NCBI GenBank assembly: GCA_947644475.1
Contig: CANRZQ010000112.1
Span: forward strand, 1-8,705
Direction: 5' to 3'
Length of the DNA stretch: 8,705 bases
DNA from: an uncultured Muribaculaceae bacterium
Lineage (GTDB): Bacteria; Bacteroidota; Bacteroidia; Bacteroidales; Muribaculaceae
Shown: piece by piece, positions 1 to 6,951 of the stretch
Position numbering within the stretch: the first letter of the stretch is position 1
Layout: every line of letters starts with the position of its first letter
Notes under the pieces: generated by a model
Told to the model about the DNA's origin: nothing
Seen by the model: only the letters and a program-made list of their open reading frames with translations
Databases searched by the model: none
Made by a program: the position numbers and the translations under genes

Positions 1-16
1 AGATAAAGGTTTAAGG

Positions 17-46
17 AAAAGAGATGTCGTGAGACAACTCTTTTTT
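17..46 (+). terminator. Probable intrinsic terminator of an upstream gene outside the window
   Basis: An imperfect hairpin pairs AAAAGAG-A-TGTC (17-28) with GACA-A-CTCTTTT (33-44) around a GTGA loop, with a single A-A mismatch. The right arm runs into six T residues (41-46), the form of a rho-independent terminator on the plus strand. The minus-strand reading is also T-rich after the stem, so it could act in both directions. The gene it would terminate is not visible. The TAA at 4-6 could be its stop codon, but this cannot be tested here. Confidence 0.5.
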
Positions 47-128
47 ACACCCTTAATCGCCAAAATTCAAACATATATCGCCTCTCTCCTCTTATTTATA
101 ATACTTCATAAGCAATTGTAAAACAGAA

Positions 129-165
129 AGTTACGGCGAGTGCCGCAACTGTCTTCCTTTTATTT
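129..165 (+). other. Small hairpin with T-rich tail, possible weak terminator
   Basis: AGTT-A-CGGC (129-137) pairs with GCCG-C-AACT (142-150) around a GAGT loop with one A-C mismatch. The tail GTCTTCCTTTTATTT follows. It lies between the terminator at 17-46 and the GH20 gene. It could be a second terminator or a decayed one. The stem is short and the T tract is interrupted, so support is weak. Nothing else stands out in the 258-base non-coding region apart from the candidate promoter at 201-208. Confidence 0.25.
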
Positions 166-200
166 CACATAGATTCGGGCCTCAGTACGCGAATTATTTG

Positions 201-208
201 TATCTTTA
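201..208 (+). promoter_or_regulatory. Candidate Bacteroidetes -7 box for the GH20 gene
   Basis: TATCTTTA matches the Bacteroidetes -7 consensus TAnnTTTG except for the last base. It lies 50 bases upstream of the GH20 start codon, which would give a leader of about 40 nucleotides. I see no clear -33 TTG element at the expected distance, so this is a single-box match. Confidence 0.35.
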
Positions 209-258
209 CGGATGTTTTGATACATAATCCCTAAAATCCTAATTCATAATCCAATCTT

Positions 259-2433
259 ATGCGTTACCCCATCGCAATCATGCTCACAGCCCTGTGCATT
301 GCCTCCGCTCCGGCCCGACGGACTCAGGTGACATGGGAACACACCGGAAACACCGACGGACACGCCGTGCAGCGGATCACCGTGAAAGGCGACTGCGACT
401 TCTCGCGCCTGTGCTTCAACTCGCTCGACAACGTTACGCCGCTGAATCCGGCCGACACCATCGTGCCTGTCTTCCCCGGATATTCAGCAATAGCGTCGCC
501 CCGGTTCACCGCCGGCATCGACAGCCTCGTGATTGAACTCTCATCGCCGGCCCTCACCCGCGGGCAGAACGCGCCCGACGGCGCACACCGCGTAAACCGG
601 GATGGCACCACCGAGGCCGTCGACTACATACGCCGGCCACTCACATCGCCCTCGCAATGGGCCGACGGCTCCCGCGACGCCATGCCCTACAGTGACGAGA
701 TATTTGCAATAAACGAAACGATACGCCCGTCGGCCGCTCCCGGAGCCTACGACGTGGTGCCGTCGTTTAAGAAAGTGAATATAAAGGACGGCTCCCTGAG
801 CCTGCCGGCCCGGCTCACCACAAAAGTGACACCGATGCCCGACGGCCACTACCGCATAACCGTAGGCACCGACGGCATCACCGTAGAGGCCGCCGACGCC
901 ACCACGGCACGCAACGCCGCGGCATCGTTCCGCTCGCAGGTGATGCGCCCCGGCGTGGCCTCGCTACCCCTGGCCGTGATAGAAGACTGGCCCGACATGG
1001 CCTACCGCGGCATGATGATCGACATTGTACGCAACTACCAGACACCCGACCAGCTGCACAAACTCCTGCGCCAGATGCGCGACCTGCGCCTCAACGTGCT
1101 CCACTTCCATTTTGCCGACGACGAGGCATGGCGGCTTGAAATGCCATCGCTGCCCGAACTCACATCGATGGCCTCGCGCCGCGGATATTCGCTCGACGAT
1201 GCCGACTTCCTCGCACAGGCTTACCGCGGCGACGGCAATCCCGACTCTTACAGCACGACAGGCAACGGATTCTACACACGCCAGGAATTCATCGACCTGC
1301 TGCGCGCAGCCACAGACATGGGCATAACGGTGCTTCCCGAGATTGAATCCCCGGGCCATGCACGTGCCGCCATCAAAGCCATGGAACACCGCGCCCGCAC
1401 CACAGGCGACGCCTCGATGCGCCTCATCCACGACGGCGACACCTCGAAATACTCGTCGGCCCAGAATTATCACGACTGCGTGATGAATCCTGCCCTCGAA
1501 GGCCCGTACAGATTCATGGCCGCAGTGTTCGACGACCTCATCGCAATGTACGACGAGGCAGGCGCGCCACTGCCTGCGATACACATAGGCGGCGATGAAG
1601 TGGCCCACGGCTCATGGAACGGCTCCGACACCGCCAAGAAATTCATGGCCGCAAACGGCATCAACGACGAGAAAGGCCTGCACGCACACTTTGTCAACCG
1701 CATCCGCCACATGCTGGCCGAAAGAGGCCTGAAAATGTCGGGCTGGCAAGAAATATCGCAAGTGCAGAGCGACGAAGGCTCGCTGGCCGACCAACTTTAT
1801 TCCGTAAACTTCTGGATCAACACATCGCCGGCCAACACCGAGGCCGTGCGCCGCTCGGCACAGGCAGGATGCCCCGTGATAGTGACCAACGTCGACTATT
1901 TCTACTTCGACCAGCCTTTCAACAAACACCCCGAGGAACCCGGCCTGCCGTGGGGAGGCTACGTCGACGACCTGCGCACACTCAACGGCTATCCGCGCTC
2001 GCTCTATCCCGCCGACATCCCCCTCGCCGGCCTTTCCACCACCCTTTTTGCCGAGACCATCGACGGCCCCGCCATGCAGGACCGCTACATATTCCCCAAG
2101 GTGCTTGGAGCCGCCGAGCGAGCATGGAACAACGACTCGACCTACACCGACTCCGAATTCATAGCCGTGATGTCGGAACGCTTTTTCCCGGCATGGGAAC
2201 GCGCCCGCGTCGACTTCCACGTGCGCCAGCCGGGCATCAAGGTTGAGAACGGCACCGTGACCATGAACGCGCCCTACCGCGACGCCACAATCCGCTACAC
2301 CACCGACGGCACCGAGCCCACCGAGACATCGGCCGTGTACACCGCCCCCTTCGCCACCAATGGCGCCACCGACATCCGCGCACGCCTCTACATCAACGGC
2401 CGCCCGTCGCTCACCACCTACACCCGCCGGTAA
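259..2433 (+). CDS. Secreted beta-N-acetylhexosaminidase, GH20 family, with C-terminal CHB/HEX-type domain
   Basis: Exo-acting glycosidase predicted to release terminal beta-linked GlcNAc or GalNAc from glycoconjugates or chito-oligosaccharides in the periplasm or at the surface. Seen: a type I signal peptide (residues 1-19, R2, hydrophobic IAIMLTALCIAS, cleavage near APA). Residues 24-160 are a region I cannot assign. A GH20b-like alpha/beta domain lies at about 165-243, and the catalytic barrel at about 247-645. RGMMIDIVR (250-258) gives the substrate-binding Arg. HFHFADDEAW (282-291) and PEIESPGHA are family motifs. HIGGDE (442-447) holds the catalytic pair D446/E447, used in substrate-assisted catalysis through the 2-acetamido group. 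W496 in SGWQE is a likely subsite aromatic. Residues 657-724, with RYTTDGTEPT, match the chitobiase/beta-hexosaminidase C-terminal beta domain. The length of 724 fits Bacteroidales GH20 enzymes. The start is set by the signal peptide. C13 does not sit in a good lipobox. Substrate is not determinable from sequence alone. Confidence 0.95.
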   Translation: MRYPIAIMLTALCIASAPARRTQVTWEHTGNTDGHAVQRITVKGDCDFSRLCFNSLDNVTPLNPADTIVPVFPGYSAIASPRFTAGIDSLVIELSSPALTRGQNAPDGAHRVNRDGTTEAVDYIRRPLTSPSQWADGSRDAMPYSDEIFAINETIRPSAAPGAYDVVPSFKKVNIKDGSLSLPARLTTKVTPMPDGHYRITVGTDGITVEAADATTARNAAASFRSQVMRPGVASLPLAVIEDWPDMAYRGMMIDIVRNYQTPDQLHKLLRQMRDLRLNVLHFHFADDEAWRLEMPSLPELTSMASRRGYSLDDADFLAQAYRGDGNPDSYSTTGNGFYTRQEFIDLLRAATDMGITVLPEIESPGHARAAIKAMEHRARTTGDASMRLIHDGDTSKYSSAQNYHDCVMNPALEGPYRFMAAVFDDLIAMYDEAGAPLPAIHIGGDEVAHGSWNGSDTAKKFMAANGINDEKGLHAHFVNRIRHMLAERGLKMSGWQEISQVQSDEGSLADQLYSVNFWINTSPANTEAVRRSAQAGCPVIVTNVDYFYFDQPFNKHPEEPGLPWGGYVDDLRTLNGYPRSLYPADIPLAGLSTTLFAETIDGPAMQDRYIFPKVLGAAERAWNNDSTYTDSEFIAVMSERFFPAWERARVDFHVRQPGIKVENGTVTMNAPYRDATIRYTTDGTEPTETSAVYTAPFATNGATDIRARLYINGRPSLTTYTRR

Positions 2434-2469
2434 GTCCACATATAACCCTCAAAAAGAATATTTTTTCAT

Positions 2470-2520
2470 AAATAAAATTAAATTTGGATACCAAAAAGGT
2501 ATCCAAATTTAATTTTATTT
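2470..2520. repeat. Perfect 23-bp inverted repeat with 5-nt loop, operator and/or terminator
   Basis: The left arm 2470-2492 is the exact reverse complement of the right arm 2498-2520, around an AAAAA loop at 2493-2497. The inner core is GGATACC/GGTATCC and the outer part is pure A/T, so on either strand a GC-containing stem is followed by a T-rich stretch, as in a bidirectional terminator. It also abuts the TATATTTG box at 2523-2530, where a toxin-antitoxin autorepressor operator is expected. It lies 36 bases after the GH20 stop. The sequence alone does not tell whether it ends the GH20 transcript, binds the antitoxin, or both. Confidence 0.8.
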
Positions 2521-2522
2521 GT

Positions 2523-2530
2523 TATATTTG
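2523..2530 (+). promoter_or_regulatory. Bacteroidetes -7 promoter box of the toxin-antitoxin operon
   Basis: TATATTTG is an exact match to TAnnTTTG and ends 13 bases before the antitoxin ATG. A start site 6-8 bases downstream would leave a 5' leader of only about 5-9 nucleotides. The region where a -33 element would sit lies inside the right arm of the palindrome at 2498-2520, and no clear TTG is seen there. Confidence 0.55.
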
Positions 2531-2543
2531 CAAAAAAATTATT

Positions 2544-2774
2544 ATGATAGTAGTATCTGCAAGAGAATTCCGGGAGAACCAGACAAAAGTGCTGACCGCA
2601 GCCAAAGGCGGCCAGGCAATAATATTGACATCGCGCCTGGGGCATTTCAAAATCACCCCTGTCACCGAAAATGACAGTATTATTGAAAACAACATGCGTG
2701 AAGCCATCGCCGAAGTAAAAGAACATATGGATGGTACTCGCAAACTCCCGGCAGCCAAAGATGTCATATTCTGA
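2544..2774 (+). CDS. Antitoxin, Phd/YefM-like
   Basis: A 76-residue protein resembling the Phd/YefM antitoxin fold. The N-terminal half (MIVVSAREFRENQ, then an ITVLT/ILTSRLGHFKITPV-type strand region around residues 25-40) is the expected dimerisation and DNA-binding part. The tail (about 45-76, INNN/KEHMDGTRKLPAAKDVIF region) is the expected toxin-wrapping segment. In this family the antitoxin neutralises its partner and, with the toxin, represses its own promoter. The ATG at 2544 is chosen because it starts the conserved MIVVSARE segment and lies after the TATATTTG box. The in-frame TTG at 2484 lies inside the palindrome and upstream of that box, so it is unlikely. The stop overlaps the toxin start by one base. 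Family assignment rests on short sequence resemblance and gene context. Confidence 0.8.
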   Translation: MIVVSAREFRENQTKVLTAAKGGQAIILTSRLGHFKITPVTENDSIIENNMREAIAEVKEHMDGTRKLPAAKDVIF

Positions 2775-3100
2775 TGGAGATTATCGCTACCTCTGCTTTT
2801 ATCAAAAGCGCAAAGCGCATTGCTAAAAAATATCGCAGTTTCAACGACGATTACCAAAATCTCGTGACAGAACTTGAAAATAACCCCAAAATGGGGGTAG
2901 ACCTCGGTGAAGGTTTCAGAAAAGTAAGGATGGCCATATCGTCCAAAGGTAAAGGAAAATCAGGAGGCTGCCGTGTAATAACGCTCGACATTATTGAAAA
3001 GAACGAATGTCTCTATCTTCTTTATGCTTATGACAAATCCGAACATGACAATATAATTCTTTCTGTAATAAAAGAGATTGCCAAAGATTTGGAATTATAA
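2774..3100 (+). CDS. RelE/ParE superfamily toxin, HigB-like
   Basis: A 108-residue basic protein whose pattern fits RelE-superfamily mRNA interferases, closest by eye to the HigB2 type (COG4737). Key segments are GEGFRKVRMAI (residues 46-56), the glycine/lysine-rich GKGKSGGCRVITL, and LYLLYAYDKSEHDNI near the C-terminus, which matches the family's YLL-YAK-E pattern. Known members cleave mRNA on the translating ribosome. The target here is inferred, not shown. The ATG overlaps the antitoxin stop (TGATG, 2772-2776), so the pair is translationally coupled. The local base composition is AT-rich: I count 21 G/C of 60 at 2821-2880, against 36 of 60 at 1081-1140 in the GH20 gene. This suggests a transferred cassette. 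The frame is intact, with no sign of inactivation. Confidence 0.85.
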   Translation: MEIIATSAFIKSAKRIAKKYRSFNDDYQNLVTELENNPKMGVDLGEGFRKVRMAISSKGKGKSGGCRVITLDIIEKNECLYLLYAYDKSEHDNIILSVIKEIAKDLEL

Positions 3101-3128
3101 ACATAATCAGAAAGCATCATGGTAACAA

Positions 3129-3152
3129 GTGGCGCGAAGCCACCTCCTCTTA
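3129..3152 (+). terminator. Weak hairpin after the toxin gene
   Basis: GTGGC (3129-3133) pairs with GCCAC (3139-3143) around a GCGAA loop, followed by CTCCTCTT. It sits 28 bases after the toxin stop. The stem is only 5 bp and the T tract is broken, so it may contribute little to termination. The stronger hairpin at 3228-3261 may end both converging transcripts. Confidence 0.25.
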
Positions 3153-3227
3153 ATTACCGGTATTTGACACAGCATCATGCTTATGCCGGCGTAAATACAC
3201 TTGCAGCGACAAAACGTTTGGATATAG

Positions 3228-3261
3228 CAAAAGGCATATCGGAAAACCGATATGCCTTTTG
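3228..3261. terminator. Strong bidirectional terminator hairpin between converging operons
   Basis: A perfect 15-bp inverted repeat: CAAAAGGCATATCGG (3228-3242) and its exact reverse complement (3247-3261), with an AAAA loop. It lies 20 bases beyond the stop of the minus-strand LRR gene and 127 bases after the toxin stop. Each strand has a TTTT run at the 3' end of the stem, though followed by a G. Position and stem strength support transcription termination, mainly for the LRR gene. Confidence 0.7.
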
Positions 3262-3281
3262 TGGTTTTATGGGTTAATAAA

Positions 3282-6200
3282 TTATTTCACGAGGGTCTTG
3301 ACGCCGCGGATGATGTAGAGGCCGGCGGGAAGGGCCGAGATCTGATCGTCGGTGGCATCCTTGATGAGGAGCACGCCCTGGAGGGTGTAAACATTGGCAT
3401 CGGCGGCCTTGCCGGAGCCGTCAACAGCAACGTCCTCGATGCCGGATGTGGCGTCGACAAAGTTGGTGTAGAGGTAGAAGTTGGGGAACTTGGCATTGGT
3501 GAGCACGCACATCACATGGTCGATGTTGGAGAGGAATGTGGTGACGCCGTTGTCGATGGTGTATTCCTCGTCGACATAGAGGGTCTCGCCATCGAGAGTG
3601 CCCGTTTCGTAGTCAAGCACCGGCTCGCCGATAAACCATATGTATTCCGTGGGGGTGCCGTCGACCATAGCCTGGCTGCTGAGGTCGACTTTGCCGTCGA
3701 CTTCCTCAATCTGGAGAACAGGCTGGTTGGAATAGGTATACACCGTCCACTGGCTGCGGGGCAACGGGAGAGTGGTGAAATCGAAGCGGTTGTGGTCGAG
3801 GGCGAGCACTCGCATTTTTTTGAGGCCGTCGAGGTCTATTTCCGACAGTTGATTGCCGTAGAGGTCGAGGGTGTGGATATTCGGGATATTTGTGGCGTCG
3901 AATTCGGCAATTTTGTTTCCGCTGAGGAAGAGTTGCTCGAGAGCCGAGTTTGCCGCGAATTTCACAGATTCAATCTCGTTGTTGGCAAACGAGGCGAGAG
4001 CAATGGCAGGAGCCCCGGTAAGGTCGAGGTCGGTAAATTTATTGCCGGCGAATGAAGTGGTGGTCAAATCGGGAACGCGGGAAAAGTCGAACGAAGTAAA
4101 ATTGTTGTTCCCAAGGAATAGTTCACGGATATGGTTGTCGGCGGGAAGGGCGATTTCCGATATTCCGGCACCCTCCACTGTGAGGTGCTCGAGCGATTTC
4201 ATGCCTGAGAAATCGGCATTCTCGACAGTAGCGCCTGATTGTGAGTAAACGCTGATATTGTCAACCTCATCGTAGGAGTAGATGCTTACGTCGGCACCCT
4301 CGGTGGTGGTGGCGGTGAAAAGCGTGTACATTGTGGCGAGGGGATACTGAGTGAGCGTGCGGTTGCCTCCCCAGTCGATGTAGAGGGCGTTTCCGCTTGT
4401 CTTGGATGCTATCGAGAGTTCAACAGTCTGGCCACCTACGGGGGTCTTGAATGTTGCGATGCAGTTTTGGGGGAATCCGGCCGAGAGGATGTTGGATGTC
4501 TTCATCACTTTTGCACCGGCCAACTGGGGATATGCGGGATGCGACATCTCGCAGTAGATAGTCTTGCCTTCCGAGGGCGAGAGGAACCGGATTACGCCCT
4601 TGTCGTTGGTGTAGTCGGTGCCTTCGGCGAGGGTCTCGCCGGCAACGGTCTTCCAGGTGTATTGCGTGGTGGCACCGTCGATTTCAACATACTGGTTGCT
4701 GAGGTCGAAGCCGGGGCCTTTTGTTGAGATGGGCACAATAGCCTGCGGAGCGTAGATATAGTGGCTCTCGTCGAGGCCGTTGCGCTCGGGCAATGTGGGG
4801 AATGTGAAGGCGTTGTCGTTGAATGTGAACATCTCGATTACGTTGGTTTCGGGGAGGACGAGTTCGGAGATGTTGTTGTAAGAGATGTCGAGGGTTTTAA
4901 GTTTGCCCATATAATTGAGGCTGAGAGCCGAGAGGCTGTTGTGGCTCATGTCGAGATACTCCACATTGTCGGCATCCTTGAATATGAATTCTTCGAATTT
5001 ATTGTCCGACAAGTCGAGGTGACGGATCACGCGGATAAGTTCGGTGATGTCGAGTTCGGCAAGGGCGTTGTCGTGGAGGTCGACGTACGACAGTTTGTTC
5101 TTGCCGTAATAGCCGTTTGCGCCCGAGAGGCTAAGGCCGCCGGGAAGCGTATTTCCTGAGATTACAAGTTTTTCGAGGCAGCGGTTCCATTGCAGGTCGA
5201 CGGGTGTCGACGAGTTGACGCCGCGATACATATTGGTGCCTGTGAGACGCAGGTCGCGGAGTTCTTTGAGCGAGGAGAGGTCGATGGAGTTAATCTCCAC
5301 ACCGTCGAGTCCGAATGCTGTTATGGTCTCGTCCTGCGGCACATAAATGTAAATTGCGCCGTAAACATTCTTGTCATATTTTACATTGGCCTTTTCAGGC
5401 ATCTCGGAGGTGGTGACGGTGAATTCGCGGAGGGTGCCGTCGCCGAAGTTCACCTTCACGGTCTTGGGGGTCTCGGGTGATGCGTCGCGCATGCCGATAT
5501 AGAGGGGGATTCGTCCGGTTGAGTTTGTGGAGATGCTCACCACAAGGTCGTCTTTGCCAAAATCGGCGGCAGTCTTCACGGCAAACAGGCTCGATTTGAG
5601 CGGATATGTCTCAAAAGCGGTGTTGGCATACTGTATGTAGCACGAGTCGGACTGAGCCTCGAGGAATGTAACCACACCCTTATCGTAGGTGTATTTGGAT
5701 GCGTCGATGGCATATACATTGGCCGGGTCGTTTTCCGAGCGGGCGTATACGGTGACGGTGGTGGGAGTGATTTCGTTGCCATCGGCATCAAGGCGGCATA
5801 CGCGCGAGGCCAGGTCGATGCCCACGCCCACCTGCTGGGAGCGGCCCACGGGGAGAGGATATTGCTCGTAATCATAGTTGCCCCAGATACCGAGGTTGTC
5901 GATAGGCAGGGTGTTGAAGTCCATGTAGTTTTTCGATATGTACACGTTGAACAATTGCTTGTTATTCGACAGGTCGAGGCTTGTAAGCATATTGTGGTCG
6001 GCGTAAATATCGGTAAGGAAGGTATTTTTTGTCAGGTCAAGTTCCTTGATTCTGTTGCCCGAGCAAAAAAGGTACATAAGCGAGGGGTTGTGGGTCACAT
6101 CGAGGCTCTCGAGTTTTATGTCGGTGTTTGTTGCCGATGTGTGGGTGCAGTAGAATTGCGTGAGGTTGGGAAGTTTAGACAGGTCGACAGCGGGGATGCG

Positions 6201-6932
6201 CGTCTCCGAGATATTGAGAATCTGGAGTTGCGGGCAGTTCGACAGGTCGAGTTCGGCCACATCGGTATTGTCGATCGACAGGCGCAGGAGTTTCTTGCAG
6301 GCGCTTATGTCGGCGCGTGTGAGGCCACCCGTGCCATAACAGTCGGCCGAGACGAGGTTGGGATAGTCGGAGAAATTGAATCCGGGGTCCAGGTTCTCGA
6401 CGAGTTGCAGGTCGATAAGTTGCAGGTTGGGATGGTTTTTGCCGAATTTCAGCGGAACCTCGTCGAAGGGGTTCTGGTTTGCATAGAAATATTGCAGGTT
6501 GGTGAATCCGGTGAGGTCGAGTTTTTTAAGGTTGTTTTTCGACACCTCGAGGATATAGACGTTCTCAGGATGAGTAAATTCTATTTCCGTGGCATATATG
6601 CCGGTGATGTCGAAATACTCAAACACGGTAGAGGGGTCGCCGTAGATTTTCACCACGCCGTCTTTGGTTACAGCACCGCCTATGGCTGTGGCGTCGACAG
6701 CCTGCGTCTCCGTATTGAAACTTGCAGGCTCCACCTCGTGTTCTTCCTCACCGATGCCGAAGTCGATGTCAAGATAGGTTTTTTCCTGTGTGCCGACATA
6801 CATAGTAATATGGTTGGCCTCGCCGGCGTTGTTGTAGACATCGGTCTTGATCGTGACGAGCAGTTCGGTATCCTGCGCCGATGCCATCAGCGGCAATGCG
6901 ATAGCCGCCACTAACATTTTTTTAATATTCAT
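3282..6932 (-). CDS. Large exported leucine-rich-repeat protein with three composite modules and a T9SS-like C-terminal domain
   Basis: A 1216-residue protein, probably at the cell surface. Leucine-rich repeats generally bind proteins or ligands, and no catalytic motif is seen. Residues 1-20 form a signal peptide (KK, hydrophobic core, cleavage after ASA). The body is three modules (about 21-453, 455-820, 823-1160). Each has an N-terminal beta domain with a PKD-like FGDG/DWGG motif, a block of roughly 22-residue LRRs (for example LTSLDLSNN, KTLDISYNN, HTLDLYGNQ), an F-x-TLP junction, and an Ig-like domain ending in YT-x-D-K/N-GV-x-x-FL. Residues 1163-1216 (NVYTLQGVL ... LPAGLYIIRG) resemble the T9SS sorting domains of Bacteroidales. 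The start is set by the signal peptide; no Shine-Dalgarno is seen, which is normal in this phylum. The gene lies 84 bases downstream of the S8 gene and may share its transcript. The ligand is unknown. Confidence 0.9.
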   Translation of the reverse strand: MNIKKMLVAAIALPLMASAQDTELLVTIKTDVYNNAGEANHITMYVGTQEKTYLDIDFGIGEEEHEVEPASFNTETQAVDATAIGGAVTKDGVVKIYGDPSTVFEYFDITGIYATEIEFTHPENVYILEVSKNNLKKLDLTGFTNLQYFYANQNPFDEVPLKFGKNHPNLQLIDLQLVENLDPGFNFSDYPNLVSADCYGTGGLTRADISACKKLLRLSIDNTDVAELDLSNCPQLQILNISETRIPAVDLSKLPNLTQFYCTHTSATNTDIKLESLDVTHNPSLMYLFCSGNRIKELDLTKNTFLTDIYADHNMLTSLDLSNNKQLFNVYISKNYMDFNTLPIDNLGIWGNYDYEQYPLPVGRSQQVGVGIDLASRVCRLDADGNEITPTTVTVYARSENDPANVYAIDASKYTYDKGVVTFLEAQSDSCYIQYANTAFETYPLKSSLFAVKTAADFGKDDLVVSISTNSTGRIPLYIGMRDASPETPKTVKVNFGDGTLREFTVTTSEMPEKANVKYDKNVYGAIYIYVPQDETITAFGLDGVEINSIDLSSLKELRDLRLTGTNMYRGVNSSTPVDLQWNRCLEKLVISGNTLPGGLSLSGANGYYGKNKLSYVDLHDNALAELDITELIRVIRHLDLSDNKFEEFIFKDADNVEYLDMSHNSLSALSLNYMGKLKTLDISYNNISELVLPETNVIEMFTFNDNAFTFPTLPERNGLDESHYIYAPQAIVPISTKGPGFDLSNQYVEIDGATTQYTWKTVAGETLAEGTDYTNDKGVIRFLSPSEGKTIYCEMSHPAYPQLAGAKVMKTSNILSAGFPQNCIATFKTPVGGQTVELSIASKTSGNALYIDWGGNRTLTQYPLATMYTLFTATTTEGADVSIYSYDEVDNISVYSQSGATVENADFSGMKSLEHLTVEGAGISEIALPADNHIRELFLGNNNFTSFDFSRVPDLTTTSFAGNKFTDLDLTGAPAIALASFANNEIESVKFAANSALEQLFLSGNKIAEFDATNIPNIHTLDLYGNQLSEIDLDGLKKMRVLALDHNRFDFTTLPLPRSQWTVYTYSNQPVLQIEEVDGKVDLSSQAMVDGTPTEYIWFIGEPVLDYETGTLDGETLYVDEEYTIDNGVTTFLSNIDHVMCVLTNAKFPNFYLYTNFVDATSGIEDVAVDGSGKAADANVYTLQGVLLIKDATDDQISALPAGLYIIRGVKTLVK
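3453..4466 (-). repeat. Module 3 of the LRR protein
   Basis: Residues 823-1160. The beta domain carries ALYIDWGGN (849-857). The LRR block spans about 898-1050, with HTLDLYGNQLSEIDL as the clearest repeat. The junction is FDFTTLP (1050-1056), and the Ig-like part carries YTIDNGVTTFL (1124-1134). It is the shortest copy and directly precedes the sorting domain. Boundaries are judged by eye from motif positions. Confidence 0.7.
4473..5570 (-). repeat. Module 2 of the LRR protein
   Basis: Residues 455-820. The beta domain carries VKVNFGDGT (492-500), the best match to a PKD-like loop. The LRR block spans about 548-708, with RHLDLSDNKFEEF and KTLDISYNNISEL. The junction is FTFPTLP (709-715). The Ig-like part carries YTNDKGVIRFL (774-784) followed by a cysteine at 794. 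Confidence 0.7.
5574..6872 (-). repeat. Module 1 of the LRR protein
   Basis: Residues 21-453. The beta domain is the most diverged copy (YLDIDFGIG, 53-61). The LRR block is the longest (about 124-335), with repeats such as VAELDLSNC, IKELDLTKN and LTSLDLSNN about 22 residues apart. The junction is MDFNTLP (337-343). The Ig-like part carries YTYDKGVVTFL (414-424) followed by a cysteine at 431. Confidence 0.65.
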
Positions 6933-6951
6933 ATGATTATTGGTTTATTAT

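Noticed and set aside
259..318. Lipoprotein signal with C13 of the GH20 protein
   Set aside because: The residues before the Cys (TAL) do not fit a lipobox, and a type I cleavage site (APA) follows a few residues later.
1612..2439. Minus-strand open frame opposite the GH20 gene
   Set aside because: Low-complexity Gly/Val/Ala-rich translation opposite a gene with intact GH20 catalytic motifs.
2484..2543. Upstream TTG start adding 20 residues to the antitoxin
   Set aside because: The extension lies inside the 23-bp palindrome and upstream of the TATATTTG box, and its sequence does not resemble the antitoxin family. The ATG at 2544 begins the conserved segment.
3113..3180. Direct repeat AGCATCATG (3113-3121 and 3171-3179)
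   Set aside because: Nine bases is too short in 180 bases of non-coding sequence to claim a target-site duplication, and nothing resembling an insertion lies between the copies.
3800..6550. Repeated GAGGTCGAG-like motifs as a DNA repeat or CRISPR-like array
   Set aside because: They encode the recurrent Leu-Asp-Leu of the LRRs on the minus strand. Spacing follows the roughly 22-residue protein repeat and the intervening sequences are coding.
5862..6914. Long plus-strand open frames opposite the LRR gene (also 3252-4055)
   Set aside because: They are antisense shadows: GC-rich LRR coding sequence leaves the opposite frame open. They show Val/Glu-rich low-complexity translations and no recognisable domain, whereas the minus-strand frame has a signal peptide and LRR motifs.
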